Assembly: GCA_027604005.1 (NCBI GenBank)
Contig: JADGJT010000288.1
Coordinates: 1 to 30,734 of the forward strand
Direction: 5' to 3'
Source: Dinochytrium kinnereticum
Lineage: Eukaryota > Chytridiomycota > Chytridiomycetes > Chytridiales > Chytridiaceae
DNA: 30,734 nt
Each line of letters starts with the position of its first letter. The first letter of the stretch is position 1. A program made the translations under genes and the position numbers. Below the pieces are notes generated by a model that worked only from the letters and a program-made list of their open reading frames with translations, was not told the origin of the DNA and did not search any database. This document shows positions 8,553-20,621 of the stretch, in pieces.

Positions 8553-10650
8553 ATGCTGTTCACCACCGCTCAGGCCATTGTGGCCTCCTTATTCTTGGTT
8601 TCTCAGTCTGTCCAGCTCGTTGGCGCTCTGGATAATGGGTTGGGACTGTGAGTGCCTTTATCTTCTCCGAGCTGGAATGGATGTATTTACCCCCATCTTC
8701 TGCCTTGAAACAGTACTCCGGCCATGGGATGGAACAGCTGGAATCTGTTTGCCTGTGATATTAGCGAGGAGATTGTGAAGGGGATGGCTGATACCATCGT
8801 TCGATTGGGTAAGGGATTGCTTTGCCTTCCATACCTTTTTTGGAGCCCTTGAGTTTGATTTTTGATTTTGGGGCTATCCATTCAGCTTTCGTTCTTTGCA
8901 TTCTTGCTTCGTTTGTTTGTTTTTTTGTTGTTTTTTTTTTTTTGCTGTGGTGTGGTGTGGGTCAGGCGTAGATTTCTTATCTCTTTGTGGTATAGGTCTG
9001 GACAAGCTTGGATACCGATACATCAACATTGACGACTGCTGGCAGATTGACAGAGATGAAAAGGGATTCATTATCGTTGACAAAGTGACCTTCCCGTCTG
9101 GTATGAAGGCCCTCGGTGATTACAGTAAGTTTGGAGAGTTCAAGTCTATTCCTTCTTTATTTTACACGAGTTTTATGATGCCTTTTCGTGAATGTTGCAT
9201 TCTCATCTCGCCGAAACAAACACAGTCCACTCAAAGGGCCTTCTCTTTGGCACCTACTCCTCCGCTGGCACATACACCTGCCAGGGACGCCCTGGGTCCC
9301 TGAACTATGAGACTCAGGATGCGATCTCCTACGCGAGTTGGGGGGTTGACTATTTGAAGCTTGACAACTGTTACAATGAAGGGCTGTCGAGCAAGGAGGG
9401 CACCATCTATCGATACGGCCGTATGCGGGATGCGTTGAATGCCACTGGACGCCCTATGCTTTATAGTTTGTGCAATTGGGGTGAGGCGAGGAGCTGGGAA
9501 TATGCTGATGATTTGGGAAACTCGTGGAGGACTACTGGGGATATCTGGTTTGTTGTTTTTTTGTTTTTGCTTTTTTTTTCTTCTTTTTTTTTCTGGTCTT
9601 TTGTGAGGCGGATCTTGCTCTTCTTTTGGAGGGAGGTCAACGACTTTAGTTGTTGTTCATGATGTCGTGTGAATTTTTTACGTGCCTATTCCGTACTTCA
9701 ACGCTATCTACTCACACACTCCTTCTATTTGAACCCAGTGACTCCTTTGAAGAGCGCGAGTGTTCCGCGATGAAGATCCTTGACCAGAATGCCCGAATCA
9801 TGAACTACTCTCACCCCGGCGGTTTCAACGATCTCGATATGCTCGAGGTTGGAAATGGTGGTATGACGAAATCCGAGTACCGTGCCCACTTTTCCATCTG
9901 GAGCGCCCTCAAGTCGCCCCTCCTTCTCGGCAATGATCTTCGAAGCATGACCAAGGATACTGTTGACATCATCACGAACGAGGAGGTGATTGCTATCAAC
10001 CAGGATTCTTTGGGAGTGTCTGCTAAGAGGGTTATGAGGACTGATGACGGGCTGGAGATTTGGGCTGGACCTTTGGCTAATGGAGATAAGATCTTGGTTG
10101 CTCTTAACAGGGGTAGTGAGAAGGTTGATGGGTTTTTGTTGGGCATGAATCTTATCTTTGGAAGCAAAGGGGGAAAGTTTTTGAAGCAGAGTGTTAAGGC
10201 ACGCGATTTGTGGAAGAAAACGGACACTTATATGTATGCCAAGGCATTGCAGATTGGAGAGATCAACGCGCATGATGTTGTTATGCTCAGGGTGAGTCTC
10301 TTTTCCCAAGCTCTTTATTTTAATTATTTTTTTTTTTTTTTGTTGCCCTGTCTCTCTTTTTCTTTTTTTTCTTTCTTGTTTTTTTCGTTTTTGCTTTTCC
10401 TTCACCTGAAAGATGCCTTCTGACTATGCATGATGAACACCACCAGATCTCGAAGGCCCCCACCCCTTGGTACCACCAGTTCGCCGATGGGGCTGACTCT
10501 ATCACGACTTTCCAGGCGTTCATTCTCTTGTTCATCTTCTCTGTTCTCGGCTTTGGCGCTTACAAGGTGTACATTCTTGTCATGCAGTACTACTTTTCGC
10601 GTAAGGAGGGGCGGATCCGGCTGCAGGACGAGGATGAAGAGGGGAACTGA
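8553..10650 (+). CDS. GH27 alpha-galactosidase, secreted, with a C-terminal membrane anchor
   Basis: It removes terminal alpha-galactose from raffinose-type sugars, melibiose or galactomannan outside the cell. The exons are 8553-8647, 8714-8808, 8996-9124, 9226-9547, 9739-10291 and 10447-10650, giving 465 residues. A signal peptide covers about 1-25, cut before LDNGLGL. Family blocks are [31 protein letters not shown] with nucleophile D153, RTTGDI with acid/base D212, and [17 protein letters not shown]. Exon 6 adds a transmembrane segment (about 414-440) and an acidic cytosolic tail ending DEDEEGN. An acceptor 36 nt earlier (AAAG before 10411) would instead end the protein after seven codons without an anchor. 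Intron 4 uses a weak GTTTGT donor and leaves Cys where Trp is often found. Confidence 0.92.
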
Positions 10651-11164
10651 AGGTGCTGCGTCGCTCGTTGGTCTTTGAAATGAAGCCGTGAATGAAGAAT
10701 GCTCTTCTTGTTTTCATCACACCGATTCAGCCTTGTTGTTATTGGCATGTTGTATTCGAAGCAATAATGAATGTTGACTGTGTGCTAATAATTGATAATG
10801 CTTCGATTCGTAGTGGGAGGGGGATGCTCTGGCATTTGAAATATTTTCAAACGCGAAACTTGATCAGAACAAGCTGGCGTTGCGTTACAGCGCAGTACAT
10901 CGTTCCACGGCCTTGCGACACTCTGTCATCAGTTGGGTGACGACGACTTTCCTGCCTGGCCAACAGGAGTGGCAAGTGTACGTTACGTGTTGACCTTGCA
11001 GGGTTGCAGCCGACTCGCCGTTCACTGCAGGCATCATCCATTCATTCTTCAATCAGTCCCTTGGCCTCTGCTGCTGCTGCTGCTGCGGCGACCTGGATCA
11101 GGCCTCGTACCAGTTGTCAAGAACAGACATCTCTTGGGTGTGGAAAGATCGCTGAGGACCAGCC
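10651..11164. other. Intergenic; possible unseen first exon of the next gene
   Basis: No clear gene is seen. A (CTG)n run lies at about 11068-11085. The next LRR gene lacks a signal peptide in the model given here, so a short 5' exon coding for one may lie in this stretch, spliced to the AG just before 11163. I could not identify it with confidence. Confidence 0.4.
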
Positions 11165-11981
11165 ATGACGGATTGTGAGCGCTTGACGGCTCTGTTCTAC
11201 CCCAATAATGCGCCTCCCCGGTGGTCAACGGCGGGTCCGAATGCATGCTGTGGATACCTCGGTGGTTTGAGCTTTGAAGGGGAGGACCATCGAGCTATCG
11301 AGTGCGATGGGAATAATCGGATTGTGACCATGTGCGTGGGCTTCCTCTTGTCTCCTCCTTGCCAGTTGATGTCTTGCATGCCCATTTGCGATCCTCACTC
11401 AGCTCCTCGGCTGATCACTTCATTTTCAGGTTCCTCAACAGGATGGGATTCACCATCCGGGTGGTTCCTGACCTGTCGTCGTTTTCGGCCCTCAGGAGGA
11501 TTGATCTATCAGGGAACGTCTTTAACTCTTTTCCGGATTCTCTGGCAGCAATTGCACCGTCCATTACCTACCTGTGAGTGGGCCTTAGGCTTATTGAGGC
11601 CGTTGATTTGTCTCAACTGCATGCCAACACTTATTATTATAATCGCAGGCGGCTGGAAGCAGGAACCATGCTGAATTCCCCCTTTCCGCAATCTGTTGGC
11701 GCAATGGTGAATCTGGAGCAGATGTTAGTTGGCATCGCTTGCTGATAAACGGTTGATTGCTCTGCTCTCGTTCTAATTATTTGACCTCAGGTGGATGAAC
11801 TCGCTGTTTGCTGGAGTCGCTCCTGATCTGTCAGGGCTTCAGAGGTTGAGGACCTGTAATCTTGATAGCAATGCAGGAATGTGCATCAACTACGTCAATA
11901 CTCAAGATTTCCTTAATGCTCAACCTCGCTCGTGCTTCAATGGATTTAGCAGCATGAATGCTGGAAGACCTTGTGCTGGAG
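11165..11981 (+). repeat. Single cap-LRR-cap module of the SAM-tailed receptor
   Basis: Exons 1-4 code for this module of about 192 residues. It ends in phase 1, as every module of the two neighbouring LRR genes does. The C-cap reads CINYVNTQDFLNAQPRSC. Confidence 0.8.
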
Positions 11982-14542
11982 GTTAGTGCTCTGGCGGTGA
12001 TTTCTTTCATCCTATGTGCTCACTGACTGTATCGGGTTTATGTTTACTTCAAACAGCAACCGCACGATATCCCGTATCGGGAGTTGTAAACCCTCCAATA
12101 TCACCAGATCCTCAAGTTCCGTCCAACCCTCAACCGCCCCCAAACACTCCCAATCCTCAAAATCCTCAAAACCCGGCTCAGCCTCCTCAGAACCCGATAA
12201 CAAATCCGAGCAATCCCAGTTTACCCACAGAAGCCCCCATCAACCCAGCCCTTCCAGGGGCTTCCGTTTCTCTCTCTACCAGATTTATTACTTTAGGAGG
12301 AGGTCAAGATCCTTCAACGCTTGGTCTTACGGATTCATCCGACGTCATCATCATTGTTCAGACCGCTGGTGACGATGGGAATCCGTCGTTACCCGGAGAT
12401 GGCGGTAATGGGGCTAATGGAGGAAGCAGTGGATCTGGTTCACGGACCTTACGACCCACTGCTACCCCGACTCAGGATTCTGGAACTTCCGCAAGCATTA
12501 TGACCAATACGGCTATAATTGTCCCTGTTGCAGTTGGCGTGATGGCCGCGGTCATCCTCTTTCCCCTTATAGCGTTCTTCATCGGTCGTTCGAAGCAACG
12601 CCGCCTAATCCGTGAAAGGGCTGCATCGGAGAAGGATGTGGAGTTGTCCAAGGCGAACATATCTATAACCGTCGCTGGCGTTTCAGATTCTGGGGATTCC
12701 GATTCCGGTTCTTCTTCTATGCTCGATGCCGGAGGGCTTCCTCTCAAGTCTCGAGTAGCTATGGCAGCAGATGAAGGTGGCTTGTTTGAAGGTGTCTCGA
12801 GCAATCCGCTTTATTCGAAAAGCAGAAGGTTGGGAGGCGGAGGTCCAGAGGATTCTGAACTTTTCCACGGAATCGGTATTGAGGATATGAATTTGAATAT
12901 AGGTGTCTTGACCGCTGATGTGGCTGGTATCGATAAGAAAGGCGAACCTGGCATCGTGGAGGTCCTACCCGGCAGTAGTGGCATTTCAGAGGGAGATTCT
13001 TCGGGCGGCCCTAGTCGTTCCCAATCCACTTCTTTATCTCCGGCTCACCGCATTGTTTCTGTAGCGGGTCTTCCCGTCCGGCGTCGCGTTGTTCTAAACA
13101 TCCCTAGCTTAACCGCAGGATCTGTGTCTGTTGTTACCTCTCCTACCATTATTCCATCCCCTGCACCTTTTGACCAGATCTCTTCACGTAAAACATCGGC
13201 CGGGCGCGTTCTTACAAAGCGATCAATCCCTTCCGTCGCGGGATCTGACTTGAAGCAGGAGGTGTCACTGTCTCCTGTTCCATCGTCAGCTTCTTTGAAC
13301 TCTAGACTGTCCGTGTCGCTTGAGTCTGCATACAAATGTGGCGAAGTAGATACACTACCTACGTCTGTGGTTAGAGATCATTCAGCAGATGATCTTGATG
13401 ATGATGGAGAAGAAGACGACGTGGTGGTGGATGTGATTGGAAAGCCTGTGGAATGGTCTGTGGATGAAGTCGTCATGTATTTGACTAGAATGGGAGTTCC
13501 AGACCATATTGCTGTCGCATTTAGAGGTATTGTACCTTTCCTTTTCGTTTCAGATTGTGTATCATATCTTTTTCGTATTGGGAGATGCTAATAAGCAAGG
13601 GTTTCCCTTTGATGCAGATCATTCCATCGACGGTCGAAACTTTCTGGAGCTCACAGCTGAAGACCTCGAAGCCGAGCTTAACCTACCAGACACGATCGTC
13701 ATCCCACCCAGCGCCGAATCTAACGAGGCGTTATCCTTGCCTCCTCAATCTGATACCCTTTCATCATATCCAACCGATAATGCAGGACCCTCTGAAGTCA
13801 CTGCCGTTTCCACGACCCATGTTACCCTTGACATTCATGCGACTGTTGTCTCTATTATTCAGGCGCTACGGACTTTGCAGAAGGAAGCTGAGGCGATTGC
13901 TCGTGCTGCTGAGGGCAGAGACGAGGAGATAAATGGGGGTGAGCATCAGGGTGAGGCAATAGTGCCACCACAGGTTTGGGAGGTCGAGCGGGTTTGCGAT
14001 TGGCTGGGGGATGTTGTTGGGGCTTCTGAAGAGGTTGTTGGCAAGTTTAGAGGTGCGTTCTGCTTGCATATTTTTTACTATTCTACGTTGTTCACACGCT
14101 CATCCCATTTATTTTGGTTATGTGTTGCCCTTATCATTCCACGTCGTTACTCTTCTCGTTATCAATGTGTTTTTGTTTTATTTTTTGTTTGTTTTTTGTT
14201 TTCGTTTTCTTTCTTTTCTTACCAACCTTTTGCCTTACAGCCAACCGCGTCACTGGCCAAAAACTTCTCAATCTCTCCGTCCAAGACATGCGTCAAGAGC
14301 TCAATATCCTTCCCTTTGGCATCCGTACCACAATCCACTCTGCAATCGCCCTCTTGCGCAGTGGAGATCCAGTGGCTATTTTAGGACGGACGGCGGGCAG
14401 CGCTGGCGCTGCAACCACCATTGCTGCCCTGACGGACGTCGGTGCAAGAACGGTAGGGAGCTCGGCGATGGGGAATGCGGCGTTTGGAAGAGGCGCAGTG
14501 TTTTCTGTTGTTCCGCCGCCGCCGTATCGGGAGGGATCCTGA
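11165..14542 (+). CDS. LRR receptor-like protein with transmembrane helix and tandem SAM domains
   Basis: The seven exons are 11165-11331, 11430-11573, 11649-11723, 11791-11981, 12057-13526, 13618-14052 and 14241-14542, giving 927 residues. Residues 1-192 form one LRR module: an N-cap with DC and ACCGY, plant-type LRRs (VVPDLSSFSALRRIDLSGN) and a C-cap with paired cysteines. A Pro/Asn-rich stalk follows (about 193-340), then a transmembrane helix (about 345-369) ending AFFIGRSKQRR. The cytosolic part is long and Ser-rich, with an acidic patch (DDLDDDGEEDD), SAM domain 1 (about 657-712) and SAM domain 2 (about 802-870). The C-terminus is VVPPPPYREGS, a PPxY motif. No kinase is present. SAM domains usually oligomerise or recruit other SAM proteins, so a signalling role is inferred. 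The start is uncertain: no signal peptide is encoded. Confidence 0.82.
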
Positions 14543-14926
14543 TTTGACCTTGTGTGTGAGAAATATATGGAGGTCTCTTTTCGAATGGCTGCTGTTGTTT
14601 TAAGATTCGCTGTTGCCCATGCAGCATACATGTATTTTAAGTTGTTTTGTTTCTTTGACCTTGAGCCAGCTGCCAACCTCCATTCTGCTCTGTTCGTTAT
14701 TCTGGCATGTAATGATAATTACAATTAAAGCTTAGAATATCTTTCAACATTTGAGGTGCGCCGTGTAGACAGCGTGTGTACGTTCCAATGAAATAGCGAT
14801 ATTGTTAGACACCCTTGGACCTTGTTTGACAAGGTGCAACGTTTGAGTCCACCTCAACAATACTTGAGTTTTTGGGACTCTTGGGAGGGTTTCAACGGTA
14901 GTTGAAGACGGCACTCATTGCCGGCG
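14543..14926. other. Intergenic, 3' end of one LRR gene and promoter of the next
   Basis: This is an AT-rich spacer between two LRR genes on the same strand. A small stem (ACCTTG with CAAGGT) occurs near 14818-14834. No gene is seen. Confidence 0.5.
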
Positions 14927-15796
14927 ATGATGACCAGCATAGGGGCCCTCGCGACGGCCGCCATCACTGCATCGTCGCCTGGAAGCATCCCTTCTGATTG
15001 CGCCATTCTCAAGGACCTGTTCTTCCCTGACACTGTACCGCCATGGGGCACTGACCTCGGCAGTGGATGCTGCGGATACAACACGAACAGGGTGGCGATC
15101 GCCTGTGATTCTGCATTAAAAGTAACCACTGCGTACGTTTCTTTCTCTTGATTTTTGCTGCTGTGGGATCCGAAGATCCCTCTCTTCTCTGCTCATTTAA
15201 TCGTCTCTATTGCTTTCATCGGATGCATGCTGATAGTACTAATGCCATTATTTCCACCCTCTCTTCATTCAATCCTGCAGTCGATTAACTTTCCTCTTCA
15301 CTGGGAATATTGGAATCGTCAACCGTGAACTACCCGATATTCGACGCCTGCAAAGCTTACGGGTTTTTGAGTGTGACTTTTGCGGATATTCGAGCGTCCC
15401 AGATATCTTTGAAGGTGTCCTGGCACAGAACCTCAACACATTGTAAGAAACTGTTCGACTCTTGAGCGTTGACTGAAAGTTGTTTCACCACCTGAAGCCG
15501 CCTTTATGGAGTGAATGCCCGAACCTCGTCATTCCCGAAGTCGATTTCGACTCTCACGAACCTGGCCACTTTGTAAGTTAAGCTGCTTGCATTATCTCTG
15601 TTAACGCTTACATTAAGATACATGCCGGACACGACGGGGCCTTTACCAGACCTGTCACGTTTGAGAAGGCTCACGACCTGCTCACTTGGACGATTTGCTC
15701 AGAACTGCATCGGATTTGTGGATAAGGATGAGTTTATAAGCCAGCAACCTGCAGCCTGCCGTGCGGGCATGAGGAGGATCCCAGTTTGTAGTGGAG
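14927..15796 (+). repeat. LRR module 1 of the plus-strand five-module gene
   Basis: The exons are 14927-15132, 15281-15442, 15498-15572 and 15618-15796. In this module the DC and CCG parts of the N-cap are fused into one exon. N-cap: SDCAILKDLFFP and SGCCGY. C-cap: NCIGFVDKDEFISQQPAAC. Confidence 0.85.
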
Positions 15797-18700
15797 GTGG
15801 GTAGTTCGCCACTTCCCTTTCTTTTTTATTAAACGTATAGTGCCGTTAGCATCGAGATATTATAGGCCGATTCCTGTCGATGACTGTTCAAAAGCTGCAT
15901 CTCTCTTCTTCAGTGAGTCCCTGAAAGAATTTCTTTCACTTGTATTGTGCAAAAAACAAAAAAGCATGAGCCTGATCGTAGATTACAGGCCCTACAACGA
16001 TACCGTGGCAAAACTGCTGCGGATGGAAAGGCCCAACACCCAGTACTCAGTTTATTGATTGCCTCCCAAATGGAGCCATCACCAAGTTGTTCGTATTGCC
16101 GATCGCCTAATTATGCCTCTGATTCTTCTAACCCTTGATAGATATTTACGCGGTATGCCTGTGTCTGCCGTTAGCCCTTATAGGGCTGTTCCTGATATTA
16201 GTGTATTCGCTTCTCTTGTTGAGCTGGACTTGCAAGGATGTGGATACAACAGTATGCCGGATATTTTTACGTCAAATATGATGATTTCTTACATGTAAGT
16301 TTGCTTTACCTGACAATGTGTATCGTTACATAATCCCTAACAATTATATGTGTGATCCTCTTTCGCTCTGGGACGGAGTAGTAATCTCGCAGGAAATTCT
16401 ATGCAAAATTCACTCTTCCCAACGAGCCTCGGGAGCCTTCCAAATCTTCGATTCATGTGGGTCTTTTATATCAACCCCTGGATGGGCTGGCCATAGTCAC
16501 TTTCCTTATTATCACGGCCTTCTCTGGTGGCTAATATCCTGACTGAAACTATTTCAATGCAGGCAACTATCGAGTACTCGCGGAATGGCCCCAAACTTCA
16601 AAAATGCTCCTGGTCTTCGCCGATGCTTTTTCGGCAGCAACCCTAACTTTTGCATTCCGTTCACGGACAAGGCAAATTATCTTGATGACCAGCCTTGGCC
16701 ATGTGTAGATACGTTACAAGCTCGCCCTGTTTGCGAGAGTAAGTGGCTGCATGCATTCTCGAAAATTTTCTGTGTTGTATAATCTTTTCATACATTTGAC
16801 ACTGATTATGTGTGCGTGCTTAGGTTCATCTGTTTATAAAGAGCTTCCGGCGCCATCTCCTCCCAATTCTCCGGATTGTGAATTTGTCGCAAAAGCTTTT
16901 TTCGGTGGTGGGTCATTCCACTATATCGTTGATATCTTTTCTTTTTTTGTTCAATCGACAAATGTGGGAACATCATCGTAACCTTTTCATAACGAAATGA
17001 AAGTGATCTCTGCGCCATGGCGAAATCGAACTTCGTGCTGTGGGTGGGAAAACGTCCCTGGATACTGGGTAACGGCCCGAAATGCGCAGGCTATCAAGTG
17101 CGATCAAGATCTAAGGGTCACAGAGATGTGAGCGCGCTTCTGTATTATATTGGTTTCATTTTTATTCTTCGTCTCTTCGTCTTTCGAGAATGCCACTATC
17201 TAATCCCTTAAATAGACTATTGTCGAACATGGATTTGGTAGGGGTCATCCCGGACCTTTCTCCTCTCGACCGGCTTGAAAAGCTAGATTTAAGCTTAAAT
17301 AAATTTACGGGAGTTACAGACTTCCTGGTAGGGAACATCACTTCGACCCTGCGGTTCATGTAAGTTTTTGATTTTGTAGCCTTCTTTCAGAACAAACCCC
17401 GTCTTATGCCGAAATCTTCTTTACGCAGGCGCATTGGGAACCCCTCAACCGTAAGCCTGATTCCCCAGTCCATTTCCCAAGCGCGAAATTTACAAGTACT
17501 GTAGGTGCACGTCACTCTTTTGATCTTATTAATGTAAAAATTTCTAAGATGGATGGATGGACCTTTCATTGGTCCGTTCCCAGACCTCCGCAATCTTACA
17601 GCCTTGAATATTTGTAGGCTGGACGAGCAAAAAACCTGCATTCCGTTTATCAATGCGGCTGAGTTTAGGGCAGCGCAGCCTTTACCATGTCAGGGACCAG
17701 CTTTGGAATCATTGCCAGTGTGTTCAGGAGGTCCGTGACACTATTCTTAAGCCTTTTTATACTTTTGTGTTATTTAGTCTAATGTCTGCCTTCTTTCAAA
17801 ACCTGTAGCTGTACAGGTTTACTCTTCAGAACCTATCGATTCGGGCGACTGCGCGAAAGTAACCAATCTATTCTTTGGTAGGCCGGAATTAATTTGGAAA
17901 GCATCTTTAGAGTTAACGCGTAAACAAAACAGCTGAGAGAGCCCCTCCGTGGTCACCAGGCAAAGCCTGCTGCGGATGGGTGGGATCGGCAAATGGGGTC
18001 TACAGGGGCGAGAATATCCAATACATTCGTTGCAATTCAGATGGGTTCGTAGTAGGCATGTAAGCAACATGTATGCCTCCTTCTGTGGCATTGAAACAAA
18101 AGTACAAGCTGACTTTCTCACAGCTCACTTTGGCGAATGGCATTAGCAGGAACGTTGCCGAATTTGTCTGATCTCCAACACTTGCAATGGCTTGAGCTCG
18201 CAGATAACAGTTATACTCATATTGTTGACGAGCTAGATGGCCTTTCTCCAACTCTAAAATACCTGTGCGTTGTAGTCTTCTCATCTCGATGAATAGGATA
18301 CTTACTTTTGATGCTTTTTATAGTTCCATCCACGACTTGAAAAACGCAGGCCTACCGTTTCCGCAGTCCATATCAAAGCTTGTTAATCTTGAAATTCTGT
18401 AAGACTTTTGCATGCTTCTTAAGCAGCTTAAATCTAATCTGTTAAAAAGCCTCATCTATACGACCTTTACTGGACCGGTCCCAAACCTCTCAAATCTTAC
18501 CAGTCTTACCACCTGTGCAATTTTCAATCCGACATGCATCCCGGCCTCGGATAAGAAGAGGTACATTGAAACCCAGCCGAGGGCTTGCTGGGAGCATTTA
18601 GAGAGGATGCCGATTTGTAGGGAATGTGCGTGTATTGTTTATTGAGTTACTTTTCACGCACCAGCGGCTTGAAGCTAATAGTCTCTTAATCTATAGATCT

Positions 18701-20228
18701 GTCGGATTGCGATAAACTTTCGGGCATGTTCTACCGTAAGTTATCTGCTTCAGTCTTTTTCATATTTTATATACACTCATTGTAAATTCTCTGCTGCTGA
18801 AATTATAACATAATAACAATCATTTAGCGGCTGGTGAGGAACCATGGAAAAATAATTCGACCTGTTGCGGATGGCAACACATCCCAGGATGGTTCTGGGG
18901 AGCGAAAAATCTCCGCAGGATCGACTGCGACCCACAAGGCAGAATTACAAGCATGTAAGTGTTTCCTATGCTATCAATCTGTGGCTTCCTCTTTAGCGAG
19001 GATTAATAATATCCTCCTCACTTCTCAGCATGCTGTTTGGCATGTACTTGACAGAGTTTTATTTAAGTGGGCCAATGCCAGACCTCTCGGTATTTTCGCA
19101 GCTCCAGGAAATCGAGTTGGCAGAAAATTTTTTCACTGAAGTGGGAGACTTTTTTGAACCGTTGGCTCCTACTTTAACATATTTGTAAGTTTCCCGCTCC
19201 TTTTTTTCACTTTTCTTTCCAGACTTCACCTTCCTCTATTTTAACGCGATCGTTCCAGGAGCCTCCACGAGAATCGCGTGGCTAAATCTAACTTTCCCCC
19301 ATCCATTGCAAAATTAGTGAACCTGAAGGAATTGTAAGTTGCTGCCATTACGCGATACTATAGTAATGGAATATTATCGCTAACATCTTTCTATCTGTAG
19401 GCTCTTATATAATCGATTTGGTGGTCCGTTACCCGATCTTTCTCCTCTCACATTTTTGGAAGTATGCGTGATCAATCAGAATCCCGAGTTATGCATTCCA
19501 TTTGTGAATAGAGAGACTTTCTTGGATGTTCAACCTAGTGCCTGCCGTGATTCTTTACACGTTATTCGTGTTTGTCCTGAAGGTGAGACTCACGAAGTTC
19601 CTACCTCCCATTCTTTTAATCTCTGATATTGAACGCATTTACAGCAATAGCAACATTCACCCCGTTACCACGCTCAACATCTGAAGCACTTGCATCTACA
19701 ACGACCACCATCTCCATCACAGTATCGACCGCCTCCGCAACCACCCCTGCGGCTATACCCTCAATAATCAACATTTCAAGCACTATTGCTACCACCACTA
19801 CACCCTTGGCAACCATCACCCCGCCACCTCGGGATCCAAACTTTCCCTCTATGATCGCAGACGTTTTTATTCTTTCTCAAGATCTCTCAGACCCTGAACC
19901 ACCACCCTTCCTCCCCAGAACCTTCACAATTTTCGTTTCTTCTAACCTCAACCCATCCCGCACTCTGACTGAATTGTCTTTCACATTCCCAATCTCGCCA
20001 CCGTCCCAAGGGGATACGACCAGCGTGGCTTCACCCAAAAATAGCGAAAATGGATTGCCAATGTTTACTTTTTTGACTATTATGGGCCTGGTTGGTACTG
20101 TTGCGATGTTGTCGACGATTGGGGCTTTTTTTGTTGGAAGATATTATGGGAGGGTTGATGTGGGTGGGGCTTCTGTCGATAGGCAACTTATGGCGGACGT
20201 GGGTGTTTCCACGGACATGCGTTCCTGA
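14927..20228 (+). CDS. Five-module LRR membrane protein, plus-strand member of a mirror pair
   Basis: The 25 exons (listed under the module entries; last exon 19645-20228) join without a stop into 1183 residues. A weak hydrophobic start (MMTSIGALATAAITASS) may be a signal peptide. Five modules follow, ending at residues 207, 399, 600, 796 and 989. Each has an N-cap (DC...FF, then PW...CCGW...C), two to three plant-type LRRs with L-x-G-x-[IL]-P-D-L, and a C-cap (C-I-P-F...QP..C...PVC). A Thr/Ser-rich stalk leads to a transmembrane helix (about 1129-1153) and a tail of about 30 residues (GAFFVGRYYGR ... DVGVSTDMRS). No catalytic domain is visible. It probably binds an external ligand or partner at the cell surface; the ligand is unknown. 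The start ATG aligns exactly with that of the minus-strand paralog (206-nt first exons). Confidence 0.85.
15841..16738 (+). repeat. LRR module 2 of the plus-strand five-module gene
   Basis: The exons are 15841-15912, 15989-16088, 16142-16294, 16382-16456 and 16563-16738. N-cap: DDCSKAASLFF and IPWQNCCGWKG. C-cap: FCIPFTDKANYLDDQPWPC. Two acceptors here (at 15988 and 16381) were chosen because only they keep the repeat frame. Confidence 0.82.
16824..17730 (+). repeat. LRR module 3 of the plus-strand five-module gene
   Basis: The exons are 16824-16904, 17004-17127, 17216-17359, 17429-17500 and 17549-17730. N-cap: SPDCEFVAKAFFG and APWRNRTSCCGW. LRR: LVGVIPDLSPLDRLEKLDLS. C-cap: TCIPFINAAEFRAAQPLPC. 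Confidence 0.85.
17809..18625 (+). repeat. LRR module 4 of the plus-strand five-module gene
   Basis: The exons are 17809-17877, 17933-18059, 18124-18264, 18324-18398 and 18450-18625. N-cap: GDCAKVTNLFFG and PPWSPGKACCGW. C-cap: TCIPASDKKRYIETQPRAC. Confidence 0.85.
18697..19582 (+). repeat. LRR module 5 of the plus-strand five-module gene
   Basis: The exons are 18697-18735, 18828-18954, 19029-19184, 19259-19333 and 19401-19582. All five lengths (39, 127, 156, 75, 182) equal those of module 5 in the minus-strand paralog. N-cap: SDCDKLSGMFYR and STCCGWQHIPGWFWG. Confidence 0.87.
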
Positions 20229-20621
20229 TTAGGGTGTTTTGTTACGTTATTTATGATCTTGTGTTTTGTATATGTAGGCAGAATGTATATTTTGGAAGGT
20301 TGTAGAGCTACGGGAGGAGAAAAAGAGATTAAATAGATAAATAAATATATTAGCTTTCATACCGCTTAATCGTAATCGTTCCTGTATGGTTATTTTGGCA
20401 TGCCCATATGTATATGCATCATCTATTCGCATAATCGCATAAATAGCAGTTTTCATGAGTAGGTTTGACAGTATCACTCTATTACAATGCTATTATAGCC
20501 GATATCATTTTGATTAATCAAGGGCTTTGGGGCGATAGAAAAATAAATAAATAAATGAATTAAGCCCCGTCTAAATTAGAAAATAGTGGCAAAAGGCAAC
20601 CAAAATACCCATTCAGCCCCT
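20229..20621. other. Convergent spacer between the mirror-image LRR genes
   Basis: The two LRR genes end 393 nt apart, tail to tail. The spacer is AT-rich, with AAAT repeats near 20335-20350 and 20540-20562. It is the centre of the inverted duplication. No gene is seen. Confidence 0.6.

Noticed and set aside
8332..8778. Plus-strand frame over the alpha-galactosidase start
   Set aside because: It reads out of frame through exon 1 and intron 1; the GH27 frame with its signal peptide fits the family.
9725..10405. Long minus-strand frame opposite the alpha-galactosidase
   Set aside because: It mirrors the codon bias of conserved GH27 exon 5, which has clear catalytic and family motifs on the plus strand.
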